A stretch of DNA of 54,232 bases from Planctomycetota bacterium (lineage in GTDB: Bacteria > Planctomycetota > B15-G4), in NCBI GenBank assembly GCA_029259695.1, contig JAJDEQ010000173.1, positions 1 to 54,232 on the forward strand, in the 5' to 3' direction. The notes below the pieces were generated by a model, which saw only the letters and a program-made list of their open reading frames with translations, made no database searches and was not told where the DNA came from. Shown here one piece after another: positions 41,079 through 51,300 of the stretch. Position 1 is the first letter of the stretch. The number at the start of each line of letters is the position of its first letter. The position numbers and the translations under genes are program-made.

Positions 41079-43086
41079 ATGCGTACGTTCATCCGCGTGT
41101 GTGTCGGCTGCGTCTTCGCGTTGTCGCTCGTTGGCTCGACTGGGGCCCAGGATCCTGCGCCTGAACAGGACGTCGTCGGGGATGCGACGGACGCGCGACC
41201 CAGGACGATCCTGCTCGCGTTCGACGGGCTGGACCACGGACTCACGCTCGAGTTCATGCAGGCCGGCGTGCTGCCGAACCTCGCGCGCCTTTCCGGTCTG
41301 CACGGTCTCACGCCCTGTCAGCCGGCGCAGTCGCCCGCGACCTGGGCTGTGCTCAACACCGGTTGCAACCCGGGCAAGACGGGTGTGCCCGGATTCGTGA
41401 GTCGGCGCTTCATGCAGGGTCGTCCGATACCGCAGCCCATGCTGGGGTTCCCGACGGAGATCGAGATGGAGCTCGACGGCGTCGTGCGCTCGGTGCCCTA
41501 CACGATCAGCCCCATGCAGGCGACGCACTGGTGGGCGCACCTCGATCGTATCGGCGTGCGCACCATGGGCATCCAGGTGGGAGCGACGTCGCCTCCCGAT
41601 CGGGAAGGTCCGCACACGCGCCTGCTCTCGGGCCGGCGCGACCCTCGAGGGGCCCCGTGATTGGACGGTCGAGGGGCGCGGCAAGGCGGAGGCCCCGTTC
41701 TCGGTCGACGTGGACATGCAGGCCCAGCGGGTCACTGTCCGTGTCGAACAGGCGTCCGTGGAGGTCGAGCTGGGTGGCTGGAGCGAACTCGTTCCGTTGT
41801 CGTTCGCGCTGGATCAGGGACTGGAGGTGCATGGTGTCGTGCGTTTCCACCTCGCTCAATGCGACGAGGAGGATGTGCGGCTCCTCGTGCCGGCCATCAG
41901 TGTCGATCCCCATCAGCCGCCGCCGTGGTCACCGATCTCGGCGCCTGCGGAGTTCGCGGCCGAAATCGCACACGGCCTCGGCAAGCCGTTCGACACGCTG
42001 GGGTGGGCTGCGCTGACCAACCCGCTCAAGGACCAGGATGACAGTCACCTCTCTCCTCAGGCGTTCTTCGACCACATCGAACTGGTGCAGCGAGACCGAC
42101 GCGCCCTGCTCGACTGGGGGCTCTCCCAGGACGATTGGGAGGTGTACTACCAGTCGTTCTCATCACCCGATCGCGTGGGCCACATGTTCTTCAAGGACCG
42201 CGACGCCGGGCATCCGCTGCACGACCCCGAGTCGGCGGCCAGCGAGGTGCAGGCCTGGGGACAGCGCTTCGCGTTGCGCGACGCGATCGAGCACTCCTAC
42301 CGCGCGGCCGATCGCATCGTGGGCGACGTGCTCGACCGCGTGCAGGCCGGCGCGTTCGGTGACGACTGCCTGTTGCTCGTGTTCTCCGACCACGGCATGC
42401 AGTCGTTCCGCTGGGGCGTGAACCTGAACAACCTGCTGCACGAAGCAGGCCTGCTGACCCTGCGCGACGGCATGACCCCGGCCGAGGCCATCAAGGGCGG
42501 CAGGGGGCGACTGCTCCACTACGTCGACTGGGAGCGGACGACGGCCTACTCGATGGGACTGGGGAAGGTCTTCGTGAACCTCGCGGGACGGGAGCCCGAG
42601 GGCATCGTGAGAGCGCACGAGTACCGCGACGTCGTGCGGGAGATCCAGCAGGTGCTGTTCGACTACCGCGGCCCCCGGGACGAGACGGTGATCGTGTCCG
42701 CGGATTGGCGTGAGGATCTCTTCCATGGGCCGTGGTGGAAGGAAGGCAGCGGGACGCGCGTGGTGCGTGGCGAGTCGCGCGACGTCGAGCACGACGGCTT
42801 CGCCGATGTCTTCGTGGGTTTCGCACCCAACTACCGCGTGTCGTGGGGCAACACGATGGGCGACATCGATCGGGCCGTTGTCGTCGACAACAGCAAGACC
42901 TGGTCCGGTGACCACGTGTCACTGGACCCCGAGCACGTGCGCGGTGTGCTGCTCTCGAACCGCCCGTTCGACGCCGACATGGACGCCGGCATCATCGACA
43001 TCGGGCCCACGGTGCTGACCCGCTACGGCCTGGACCCGACCGCGGCCGACATGGACGGCCGGGCGTTGCCCTTCGCGCCGCGTTAG
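41079..43086 (+). pseudogene. Exported alkaline-phosphatase-superfamily phosphodiesterase, split by a frameshift
   Basis: The first frame (ATG 41079, signal peptide ending near STGAQ) contains LLAFDGLDHGLTLEF and SPATWAVLNTGCNPGKTGVPG, the metal site and the Thr nucleophile region of type I phosphodiesterase/nucleotide pyrophosphatase. It stops at 41658-41660. The +1 frame takes over at about 41632 (AGATLEGPRDWTVEG) and runs to 43086 with the remaining metal sites: SSPDRVGHMFF, FSDHGM and SGDHVSLDPEH. One extra base in GGCCGGCGCG (41631-41640) would explain it. Without it the protein would be about 668 residues with every expected active-site motif. So this is either a recent null allele or a sequencing error. 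A TATGCT box lies at 40974 and GAGAGAAGGGGG precedes the start. Confidence 0.8.
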
Positions 43087-43098
43087 GAGACTCGGGCC

Positions 43099-43116
43099 GC
43101 GCCTCCCCGAAGGCGC
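43099..43116 (+). terminator. Hairpin after the phosphodiesterase gene
   Basis: GCGCCT-CCCCGA-AGGCGC, a 6-bp stem with a 6-base loop, 13 bases after the stop. No T-tract. Confidence 0.4.
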
Positions 43117-43274
43117 TGCGCGGATCGGGTGCGCCGGAACCGGCTCACACGGAAGGAAGACGCTGCCCCCGAACGCGCCGAGGATCCGTAGACTGTCGAG
43201 GGCGGTGCCCACGGCGCCGCGGACACCGCGACGCGCCGTCTGCGCGTCGACCGACCTCATTCGAGCTCCGAGCC

Positions 43275-44147
43275 ATGAAGCCCTTGCTGCTTGCCGCCGC
43301 CGTCGCTGCGTTCTCCGTCGCCGCTTCCGCCCAGATCAACCTGCCGCCCGCGAGTCCGGGGGCGAAGCTCACCCAGCAGGTGGGGTTGGCGGAGGTGACG
43401 GTCGAGTACTCGCGTCCGGGTGTGAAGGGCCGGCCGATCTTCGGCGGCCTCGTGCGTCACGGACAGGTTTGGCGCACTGGAGCCAACGCGTCGACCAAGA
43501 TCGCTTTCGATCGGGACGTGCGGTTCGGCGGCGAGGACGTGCCGGCCGGCACCTACGCCCTCTACACGATCCCGGACCAGCGCTCGTGGACCGTGATCCT
43601 CTCGACGAACACCGGGCTCTGGGGAGCGGGCGGTTACGACGAGGCTGACGACCTGCTGCGCGTGCGGGCTCCCATCACGCGCCTCGCGCCCCACGTCGAG
43701 TCGTTCACGATCGACTTCCAGGGCTTCCACACCAACGGAGCCGATCTCGTGCTGCAGTGGGCCGACACGCAGGTCAGCGTGCCGATCGTCGTGGAGGCGG
43801 ACGAGGTCATCTTCGCGCAGATCAAGGCCAACGTGCTGGAGGCCACGGGCAGCGTCTCCGCCCAGGATTACTTCACCGCGGCGCGTTTCTACCACGAGCA
43901 GAAGCACGACCTGCCCCAGGCCGCGAAGTGGATGGACGCGGCGCTCAGCGAGAACGCCGACGCGTTCTGGATGGTGCTGGCCCGCGCCCAGCTCGCCCTC
44001 GACATGGGCGACCGCGAAGCCGCGAAGGCAGGCGCCCTGCGCGCCCGGGAACTGGCCGGCCAGAGCACCCAGGGCGACTTCGGCTACATCGCCAAGAGCA
44101 ACCTGCTGCTGGAGAAGATCGAAGCGGACGAGGGCGGCACGCGCTGA
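43275..44147 (+). CDS. Exported DUF2911 protein with TPR-like C-terminus
   Basis: 290 residues; ATG at 43275 opens a signal peptide ending near ASAQI. Residues about 20-170 match DUF2911: LPPASPGAKLTQQVGLAEVT, then VEYSRPGVKGRPIFGGLV, WRTGANASTKIAFDRDV and GTYALYTIPDQRSWTVILS. The last about 100 residues are helical and TPR-like (AARFYHEQKHDLPQAAKWMD, LARAQLALDMGDREAAKAGA). The function of DUF2911 is unknown; the helical part may mediate protein contacts. A TAGACT -10-like box is at 43189-43194. Confidence 0.88.
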   Translation: MKPLLLAAAVAAFSVAASAQINLPPASPGAKLTQQVGLAEVTVEYSRPGVKGRPIFGGLVRHGQVWRTGANASTKIAFDRDVRFGGEDVPAGTYALYTIPDQRSWTVILSTNTGLWGAGGYDEADDLLRVRAPITRLAPHVESFTIDFQGFHTNGADLVLQWADTQVSVPIVVEADEVIFAQIKANVLEATGSVSAQDYFTAARFYHEQKHDLPQAAKWMDAALSENADAFWMVLARAQLALDMGDREAAKAGALRARELAGQSTQGDFGYIAKSNLLLEKIEADEGGTR

Positions 44148-44158
44148 ACAGGCGCCCC

Positions 44159-44173
44159 GACCCGATCAGGGTC
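44159..44173. terminator. Small hairpin between convergent genes
   Basis: GACCC-GATCA-GGGTC, a 5-bp stem in the 37-base gap between the DUF2911 and VCBS gene stops. Weak. Confidence 0.3.
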
Positions 44174-44184
44174 CCGATGCTGGC

Positions 44185-46683
44185 TCACGGCGTGATGCCG
44201 ACGATCCCATCGCTCGCAGCGAAGCCCACCGGTCCCGCCGGGTCGGGCACCCAGATCTGGATCGCCAGCGGTGTCCCCGGCGGCAACCCGATGGGGAACG
44301 GCCCTGCCAGCACGAGTGATCCGCTCGGACCGATGGGAAGGGGAGGGAGCAACGCGTCGAGGTTGGGGACCAGGGTGCCGCCCTTCAGCGGCGCGAGCAG
44401 TGTCCCCACACCGGCTACGAGCCATGCGCTCGAGTTCTCGAGGGCGCCCTCGAGGCTGAGCGTGATCGTGCTGTCGCCCTCCAGCGTCCCCGTGGCGCTC
44501 AGCTGTGGTGTTCCGTGCGTGCCGGGCAGGCCGCCGCCGCACTCGACGAAGGGACCACCCAGGTTGTAGAGCACCTGGAACGAGCCGTAGGGAAGGATCC
44601 GGCCAGCCGAGAGGACGTCGGTGAATCCGTCGCCGTCGACATCCTGGAGCGCGACACTGTTGGTGAGGCCCCCGCTGGCGTGGTAACTGACCGGCCCGAA
44701 GCCGCCCGTTCCGTCACCGAGCATCAGCGAGACCGTCCCCGTCGAGTTGCGCACCGACACGACGTCGAGGACACCGTCGCCGTCCACGTCGCCCAGGGCA
44801 GCGTAGCTCGCCAGCATGTCGGGATGGTCGTTGGGAGCGCCAAAGCCTCCGCTGCCGTCGCCGAGCAGCACCTGCACACCGTTGAGGTAAGGCACGACGA
44901 CGTCCTGGTCGCCGTCGGCGTCCAAGTCCTCGGTCAGGATTGCTCTGGGGATTGCATTCAGGTCGACCGGCTGCGAGGTGGGGAAGCCCCCGGCGCCGTC
45001 GCCCAGCAGCACCAGCAAGTCGCCGCTGGGAGCATCGTAGGCCAGGACGTCGAGCTGATCGTCGCCGTTCAGATCCGTCACCGCGGTGGGGCCGAAGCCT
45101 TGCCAACCGGTGGTGGCGAGTGTCTCGACGGGCAGCAAACCCCCGCTCCCATCCCCTCGCAGCAGGGTCAACGCGTCCGGAGCGGACATGCTGGCGATCA
45201 CGTCGACGGCGCCGTCTTCGTCCAGGTCGCCCGTTGCGATGTGGAGGATGTAGCCCACCGGGTAGCTGGTGGCGGGGCCGAACCCGCCGCCACCGTCTCC
45301 GAGGAGGATCGCGAGCCCACTGGCGCCCTTGGGCACGATGAGATCGAGATGCGTGTCGCCGTCGAAGTCCGTGGCTACCGGACTCGCGGGATCGTCGCCC
45401 ACTGCGTGGAGGACCGGCGGGTGCAGACCGCCGCTGCCGTCGGCGAGCAGGACCGCCACCCAACCCTCGTCGTCGTCGGCGACGACGACGTCGAGATGAC
45501 CGTCGGCGTTGAGGTCGAAGAACGCAGCCTCGCCGGGCAACTCATCGGAGGAGAACGGCTGCGGAGCTTCGTGGAGCAGGCTCCCCGTGCTGTCGGCGAA
45601 CACGATCCCCACCAGCTCGAAACCTCCCGAGACGACATCGAGTCGGCCATCGCCGTTGAGGTCCGCCACCGCGAGTCCGTCCGATGGGGTGGCGCCATAC
45701 AATCGGTCCGGTGGCGAGAACACGCCGGTCCCGTCCCCACGCATGAGCCACGGGCCCGGACTGACACCGCCCAAGACCAGATCGAGGTGACCGTCGTCGT
45801 CGGCGTCGACGACGACGAGCTCGTAACCATTCGACATGGGTATGGCGTATGGGGTAGCGAAGGTTCCCGTTCCGTTGCCCAACAGGACGCTGACGCCGTT
45901 GTTGGTCTTCGAAACGACGATGTCGATGTGGCCGTCCTCGTTGACATCGACGAGCGCACTGGCTTTGCCGGTCCAGCCGCCGACCAGGCTGTGCCTGTAG
46001 TCGACGGACGGCGCGAAGCCACCCATGCCATCGGAGAGCAGCACCGAGACCTTGCCGGGGAAGTGCGCACTGGTGGTCACGATGTCCAGGTCCCCGTCTC
46101 CGTCGAGGTCCGCGGCCGCGATGTCGACCGGGTCTTCGAACACCGGATGGCTCTGCGGCGGGGCCAGGCCGCCGCGTCCGTTGCCCAGCAGGACCGAGGC
46201 GCTCTCGCCCTCCCAGTTGGCGGTGAGCACGTCGAGATGGCCGTCGTCATCGATGTCGACGACGGCGACGCCGTACGGAGAGGCCCCTGCGGGAAAGGTC
46301 ACCCACGGAGTCAGGCCGACCTCGGCGTCCCCGAAGGCGATGCGCACGACGGTGAAGGAATCGGTCACGACGAGGTCCGGGAGACCGTCCTCGTCGAGAT
46401 CTCCCACGGCCATCTTCAAGGGGTTGGCCAGCAACAGGTCGACTTCCGTCAGCACGAAGCGGCAGTCGTCGCCAGCGAGGAGTAGCGACACTTCATCCAC
46501 CCCGGACGTGAAGTTGAGCGTGGCGATGTCGGGGCGCCCATCGCCATTGAAGTCAGCCACCGCCACACTTCCCACGTCGGAGTAGAGTTCGCCGACCCGG
46601 TAGACACGGTCCGGCAGGATCTGCGCTTCCGTCGCCGAGGAGAGCTGCACGAGGAGCGTTGCGAGAACGAAGAATCGGAGCAT
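44185..46683 (-). CDS. Exported VCBS/FG-GAP repeat protein with GFSASN-type tail
   Basis: 832 residues. ATG at 46683 has GGAGGT seven bases upstream and opens a signal peptide ending near ATEAQ; the frame is open far upstream, over the M28 gene, but that part is only a shadow. Residues about 35-700 contain around a dozen calcium loops such as DFNGDGRPDIATL, DLDEDGLPDLVVT, DIDDDGHLDVLTA, DLDGDGDLDIVTT and DVDGDGVLDVVSV, often followed by VLLGDGSGGF. These form one or more seven-bladed FG-GAP propellers. Residues 711-832 are the shared tail: GGGLPGTHGTPQLSATGTL, APLKGGTLVPNLDAL, IWVPDPAGPVG and FAASDGIVGITP. Extracellular binding role inferred. Confidence 0.87.
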   Translation of the reverse strand: MLRFFVLATLLVQLSSATEAQILPDRVYRVGELYSDVGSVAVADFNGDGRPDIATLNFTSGVDEVSLLLAGDDCRFVLTEVDLLLANPLKMAVGDLDEDGLPDLVVTDSFTVVRIAFGDAEVGLTPWVTFPAGASPYGVAVVDIDDDGHLDVLTANWEGESASVLLGNGRGGLAPPQSHPVFEDPVDIAAADLDGDGDLDIVTTSAHFPGKVSVLLSDGMGGFAPSVDYRHSLVGGWTGKASALVDVNEDGHIDIVVSKTNNGVSVLLGNGTGTFATPYAIPMSNGYELVVVDADDDGHLDLVLGGVSPGPWLMRGDGTGVFSPPDRLYGATPSDGLAVADLNGDGRLDVVSGGFELVGIVFADSTGSLLHEAPQPFSSDELPGEAAFFDLNADGHLDVVVADDDEGWVAVLLADGSGGLHPPVLHAVGDDPASPVATDFDGDTHLDLIVPKGASGLAILLGDGGGGFGPATSYPVGYILHIATGDLDEDGAVDVIASMSAPDALTLLRGDGSGGLLPVETLATTGWQGFGPTAVTDLNGDDQLDVLAYDAPSGDLLVLLGDGAGGFPTSQPVDLNAIPRAILTEDLDADGDQDVVVPYLNGVQVLLGDGSGGFGAPNDHPDMLASYAALGDVDGDGVLDVVSVRNSTGTVSLMLGDGTGGFGPVSYHASGGLTNSVALQDVDGDGFTDVLSAGRILPYGSFQVLYNLGGPFVECGGGLPGTHGTPQLSATGTLEGDSTITLSLEGALENSSAWLVAGVGTLLAPLKGGTLVPNLDALLPPLPIGPSGSLVLAGPFPIGLPPGTPLAIQIWVPDPAGPVGFAASDGIVGITP

Positions 46684-46766
46684 GGCCAGGACCTCCGTGC
46701 CTGATGTTACTCCTCTTTCGGAGCGGTGGGGCCCTGCAGTCTCTGCTCCCACGCCGGCCTGGCCGG

Positions 46767-47852
46767 TCAGTCTTCCGTCGGGGTGACGATGCCGGCGCGA
46801 TCGAGCGCGAGGGCGCACGCGACGCGAGCCACATTGGTCGTGAAGGCCACGTCGACGTGCTTCGGGATGTCGGACGCCTCGTGGTAGTGGTCGGAGCGGA
46901 AGTTGGCCGTATCGGTGACGAAGATCGCGTCGTAGCCGGCGTCCCAGTACACCGCGTGGTCGCTGCGCCGCGCGTCGGGGATCCAGCCGGCGATGCGCTT
47001 GACCCCGTAGTACGGCAGGTCGGGTACGTAGAGATCGGCGGCCGTCTCGAAGTCGTCGGCAAGGTCGGCCGATGACCAGTTGCCCAGGAAGGTGATGAAG
47101 TCGGCCTTCGTCGGGGGCCACATGAGCAGCGGGATGCGGATCGGTGTGCGCTGGCTGTCCGGCTCGTGGCTGGTCCAGCCGATCGTGTCGAGCACGATCG
47201 CGCCGACCAGGTCGTCGCCGCGTTCCTGCAGATTGGCGACGTGGGCCTTGCTGCCACCGAAGCCCACCTCTTCCATGTCGACGAACACGAAGCGGATGGT
47301 GGCGGCGGTGGGGACGTCGCGCACGGCACGCGCCACTTCGAGCAGCGCCGCCACGCCGCTGGCGTTGTCGGAAGCTCCCGGGCTCCTGGCGACGGTGTCG
47401 TAGTGCGCGACGAGTTCGAACACACCTGCTCCCGGATCGACGCCGGGCTTCTCGGCGAGGACGTTGCGGTGGGCCCGGAGCGGATACTCGAACTCCATCC
47501 CGGTCGGGAGCGGGCTGCCGTCCGGGCGGGTCAGCGTCTCGTGATGGGTGACGTGCATCACCTGGGTCTTGGCCTCGAAGACCTCGTCCACGGGCTCGTA
47601 TCCGGCTTCCCGCAGGCGTGCGGCGATGAACCCTGCCGCCGCGTCGATGGCGGCCTCGTCCGAGGAGTACCGCGGCCCGTCCGCGCACAGGGCTTCGATG
47701 TCGGCGGCGACCCGCGCCTGGTCGAGTCGCGCCACGGTGGCGCGTGTCAGCGGATCGGGCGCCGCGCACCCGCCGGGGACGACGACGAGCAGCACGAGCA
47801 GCAGCAGGGCGATCAAGGCGAGGGCTCCGTTGCGCCTGGTTCGAGCGCTCAC
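46767..47852 (-). CDS. M28-family zinc peptidase, lipoprotein
   Basis: 361 residues. GTG at 47852 overlaps the DinB gene stop as GTGA, suggesting coupled translation. The N-terminus is basic, then a long hydrophobic stretch and a lipobox-like PGGC (C29). The M28 dizinc site is visible: H150 and D152 in VAHYDTV, bridging D162 in GASDNASG, catalytic E194 and ligand E195 in FVDMEEVGFGGSKA, D222 in IVLDTIGW, and a late His in FRSDHYHEASDIP. Such enzymes are amino- or carboxypeptidases; the substrate is not known. Expected on the outer face of the cytoplasmic membrane or in the periplasm. It lies 83 bases from the VCBS gene on the same strand. Confidence 0.88.
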   Translation of the reverse strand: MSARTRRNGALALIALLLLVLLVVVPGGCAAPDPLTRATVARLDQARVAADIEALCADGPRYSSDEAAIDAAAGFIAARLREAGYEPVDEVFEAKTQVMHVTHHETLTRPDGSPLPTGMEFEYPLRAHRNVLAEKPGVDPGAGVFELVAHYDTVARSPGASDNASGVAALLEVARAVRDVPTAATIRFVFVDMEEVGFGGSKAHVANLQERGDDLVGAIVLDTIGWTSHEPDSQRTPIRIPLLMWPPTKADFITFLGNWSSADLADDFETAADLYVPDLPYYGVKRIAGWIPDARRSDHAVYWDAGYDAIFVTDTANFRSDHYHEASDIPKHVDVAFTTNVARVACALALDRAGIVTPTED

Positions 47853-48307
47853 CCCAGGGTCTGCTCGGGGCCGGTGCGACCGACGGCCACGTCGGCCTGG
47901 AAGTAGTTGCGCCCCTTCACGGGTGAGCCCGCGATGCGCCGCAGGGTGGCGAGCTGCCCGACGTGGGTGAGCGTGTCGGCCACCGGTCCCTGGTAGAGCT
48001 GCGCGACGTCGCACTCGATGGCGTCCGTCGCCGCCAGCTCGTCGAGCTGGGAGAGCGCGGCGTAGAACCGCTCGCGCTCGTGGTCCCAGGCCTGGGGCGC
48101 GGCGGGCCTCCAGCTCCCGTCACCCCGGGCCAGGCCCGCGGCCCAGGTGAGTGCGTCGGCCATGTGGGCCAGCGTCTCGGTCGCGGTCCAGGCACCATCC
48201 ACCGCGCGGGTGTCGGCGAAGCCCGGTGGGGCATCGTGGATCACGCACGTGGTGCGGAAGGCCAGCGTCGCGAGGGCGTGGCGCAGGAAGGTCGTGGCGT
48301 CGTCCAT
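47849..48307 (-). CDS. DinB-family protein
   Basis: 152 residues from the ATG at 48307; a GTG 18 bases upstream is possible and neither has a clear Shine-Dalgarno site. The DinB four-helix bundle is shown by the MDDATTFLRHALATLAFRTT start, WTATETLAHMADALTWAAG, and TLTHVGQLATLRRIAG near the end. Metal-ligand histidines are the ones in TLAHM and LTHVG. DinB proteins are metal-binding and often thiol-dependent (bacillithiol/mycothiol) transferases, but many are uncharacterised. First gene of a two-gene unit with the M28 peptidase. Confidence 0.83.
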   Translation of the reverse strand: MDDATTFLRHALATLAFRTTCVIHDAPPGFADTRAVDGAWTATETLAHMADALTWAAGLARGDGSWRPAAPQAWDHERERFYAALSQLDELAATDAIECDVAQLYQGPVADTLTHVGQLATLRRIAGSPVKGRNYFQADVAVGRTGPEQTLG

Positions 48308-48398
48308 CGGCGGAGTGTAGCGCACGGTCTTCGCGCATCAACGCCGCCGTCGGCTCACCGCGCCCTTCGGCGGCATGAGTCGAGGACTGTCGGACCGG

Positions 48399-51300
48399 TT
48401 ACGGCCCGAGGTCGACCGTCAACACCGACTGGGTTTCGTACACGGGGTGCTGCGCGTGGATCTCGAGGATGTGTGGATCGAGGGGGCCTGGGATCGTGTA
48501 GCTGGCGATGCGGAAGTCCCAGACCTCGGCGTCGGGCACCGGGTCGGTCTCGAGCGTGGTCAGGTTCAGCACGCCGGATGCGTTCGTGACCGCGACGATG
48601 TCCCGGCGCGCGTGGTTCTGCATCGGGAACTCGAGCTGCACCCGCACCGATTCCACGCCGACGCCGTCGATGTCGCGCACCGTGAGGTCGCCGCTGACGT
48701 CGTTGTAGGCCAGGAACATCATGCGCCGCAGGCGCGCCAGGCCGGCCACCAGCTTCTCGAGTGCGTCGCCGTCGTTGTCCTGCACGAAGTCCAGCTCGAG
48801 CAGCAGCTTGCTGCCGGCGCGCACGTCGAAGCCGGCCAGGTCGAGCGCATCGAGGGCGGCCGGGATGTCCACGTCGATGGCGAGGTTCAGGTCGCCCACG
48901 AGGCCGGGGATGTCCGCCAGGGCGGTGCCGCTGCCGTCCTCGATGTCGGCCGGCAGGTAGTACAGCGTCGTGGCCAGCTCCTCGATCTCGCTGGGATTCA
49001 CCGGCGTGGGCGGGGGCGGCGGGCCGGAGCGGGGGTTGGCTTGAGGGGTGCCCGTGGGAGCTCCGGTCGCGCCGCCGAGCCCCAGACCGACCGAGCCGCT
49101 GGCCGGTGGCGATGGCGGTGCTCCGTCGGCGTCGCCCTGACCGCCGGTCGTCGACCCACCTGTCGAGCCAGCCGTCGAGCCGGTTGAACTGCCTGATGAG
49201 CTACCAGTAGAGCTACCGGCTGAACCACCCGCTGTTCCGCCGTAACCGCCGCTCGACTCGTCGTCGTTCCGGGGGGCGGGGACGCGCACGCCCACCGGCG
49301 CGGGGGGCGTGCTGGGTTCGGGCGCGGACTGGGCGCTGTAGCCGATCACGAGCCCCTTCACCAGGGATGCGTCCACTTCGAGCTCGATCGTGCGGTCGAC
49401 CACGGTGTCCGCGGCCGCGACGATCAGGTTCACGCCATCGCTCATCACGGTGACATCGACGCCCTTGGCGAGCTTCCCGGTCTCGGTGACCACGGCCGTC
49501 ACCGGCCGCAGCGTGCGCCCCGGGGTCAGGATGTCGAGGCCGAGTTGGGCATCACCCAGCAGGCTGGCCTCGATCGCGTCTTGCGTGTCCGGATCGCTGG
49601 GGTCGTCGAAGCCGACCGCAGCCCAGCGCGTGCCGCCGCCGACGGGCAGCATGTCGTACTGCACGGCGATGCCGAGCTCGATCGGCACGAGGGTGCAATC
49701 CGGATCATCCGCGCACTGGGGCACGAACGCGCCGTCCGCGACGATCGCATCGAGCGTGGTCCGGTCGGTGAGCACCAGCAGGTTCCAGCCGTGCTCCTCG
49801 GCCTCGGCCGCGTAACGATTCATCTGCTCGACATCGAGCTCCGGGACGAAAGGTGAGAACAGCAGCTCCCGCTCCGACACCAGCCACATGTCGTCGAAGC
49901 CCGCGAGGTCGGTGAACGGGGCGTACTGGACCTGGAGCTTGCCCATGAGATCGATGACGAAGTCGGTGGGGCAGCCCTTCAGGTAGGGCGGGAACCCCGG
50001 GGACGACCCGCCGAAGCGCTTGGCGGCGGCGAAGCCCGTGTGCACCAGCAGCGGACTGCGCCACGGCGTCATGAAGGCGCGCTTGGTGCGCCAGCTCGCC
50101 ACCTCCGTCGCCATCGCCTCGCACATGTTGGCGTCGCTGGCCTGGTTCGACGCGACGGAGCTGCCCGGGAGTTGGTTCTCGATTCCCAGCGCCAGCGGGC
50201 GGAACCTGCCGCCCGACTGGCCTCCGCCGACGCTGTTCTGGGTCACGCTGTAGTTGTCACCGGCGAGAGGCGCGCCGCACGGGTCTTGCTCCTCGTCGGG
50301 CGGCGGGTCGTTGAGCGTCCACAGCGTCACGTTCTCCCAGTACGCGATGCCGAGTGAGTCGACGCCCAGGGCGATGAATTCGCGCAAGGTGCGGTTGCAG
50401 AAGTCGAAGTCCCAGCACGGGGGCAGGAACGTGCTGGGCGTGCCGTCGGGCGCTCCGCCGCCGGGGCAGATCTGGGGGAAGAAGCGGGGCATGCCGAACA
50501 GCGGGAAGTTGAGCGACTCGCCGTACGCCACCGCGTGCAGCGCACGCTTCTTCATGGGCGTCTGGATGTCGGTGCGGTTGGTGTTCGTGTCGTACCAGCT
50601 TGCGAGCGCCACACCGTCGGAGTAGAGCGCGCCGCGGTCGCAACCGGGCAGGTCGACCTCGATCGCGTACATGCGGTCGTCGGGACGGCTCTGCTTGGCC
50701 GCGCGGTACTGGAAGGACTCCGACTCGTTGCGCTGGTGTTCCTGGAAGTCGTTCCAGTCGGCGTAGATCGTCTCGAGTTCGAACGCGTCGTCGGGCCCGC
50801 CGACGGACGTGAGCAAGGGGTCGATGTCATCGCAGTCGAAGTCGATGCACGAGGCGATCGCGGGGACGCCCCACGCCGCGGCGAGGGCCGAGATGCCGCC
50901 CAAGGGCGTGTACTTGTCCTCCAGCCAGGCGCGGAAGTGCACGTACGAGGCGACCGAGTAGTCACTGTTCGAGAGGCAGTCGAAGTAGCAGGCCGCGTTG
51001 ATCACGGTGCAGTCGCACGCGGTGACGACCTTCTGGGCCAAGGCGTCGACGCCGGCCAGGTAGTTGGTCTCGTATTCGGCGCCGATCAGGTTGTAGGCCA
51101 CCAGCCCTTCGGGGAAGAACGGGTCGGGGTCACCGCCGTCCACCGGGTTGACGCGGTACGCCAGGTCGTCCCAGAGGTCGCTGGCCACGTCGGGGTGCAG
51201 CAGGCTGGGGACGATGTTGTAGAAGTCGTCCGGCACGGTCGTGGACGTGCCACAGTCCGTCACGTTGAGCAACGGACCCCAGTAGCAGGGGATCTGGCGC

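Noticed and set aside
41710..43086. Separate phosphodiesterase gene starting at ATG 41710
   Set aside because: It would lack the signal peptide and nucleophile region, which lie in the frame just upstream; a frameshift within one gene is simpler.
46684..47769. Extension of the VCBS protein frame upstream into the M28 peptidase gene
   Set aside because: The signal peptide and GGAGGT site at 46683 mark the real start, and the M28 gene is coded in another frame there.
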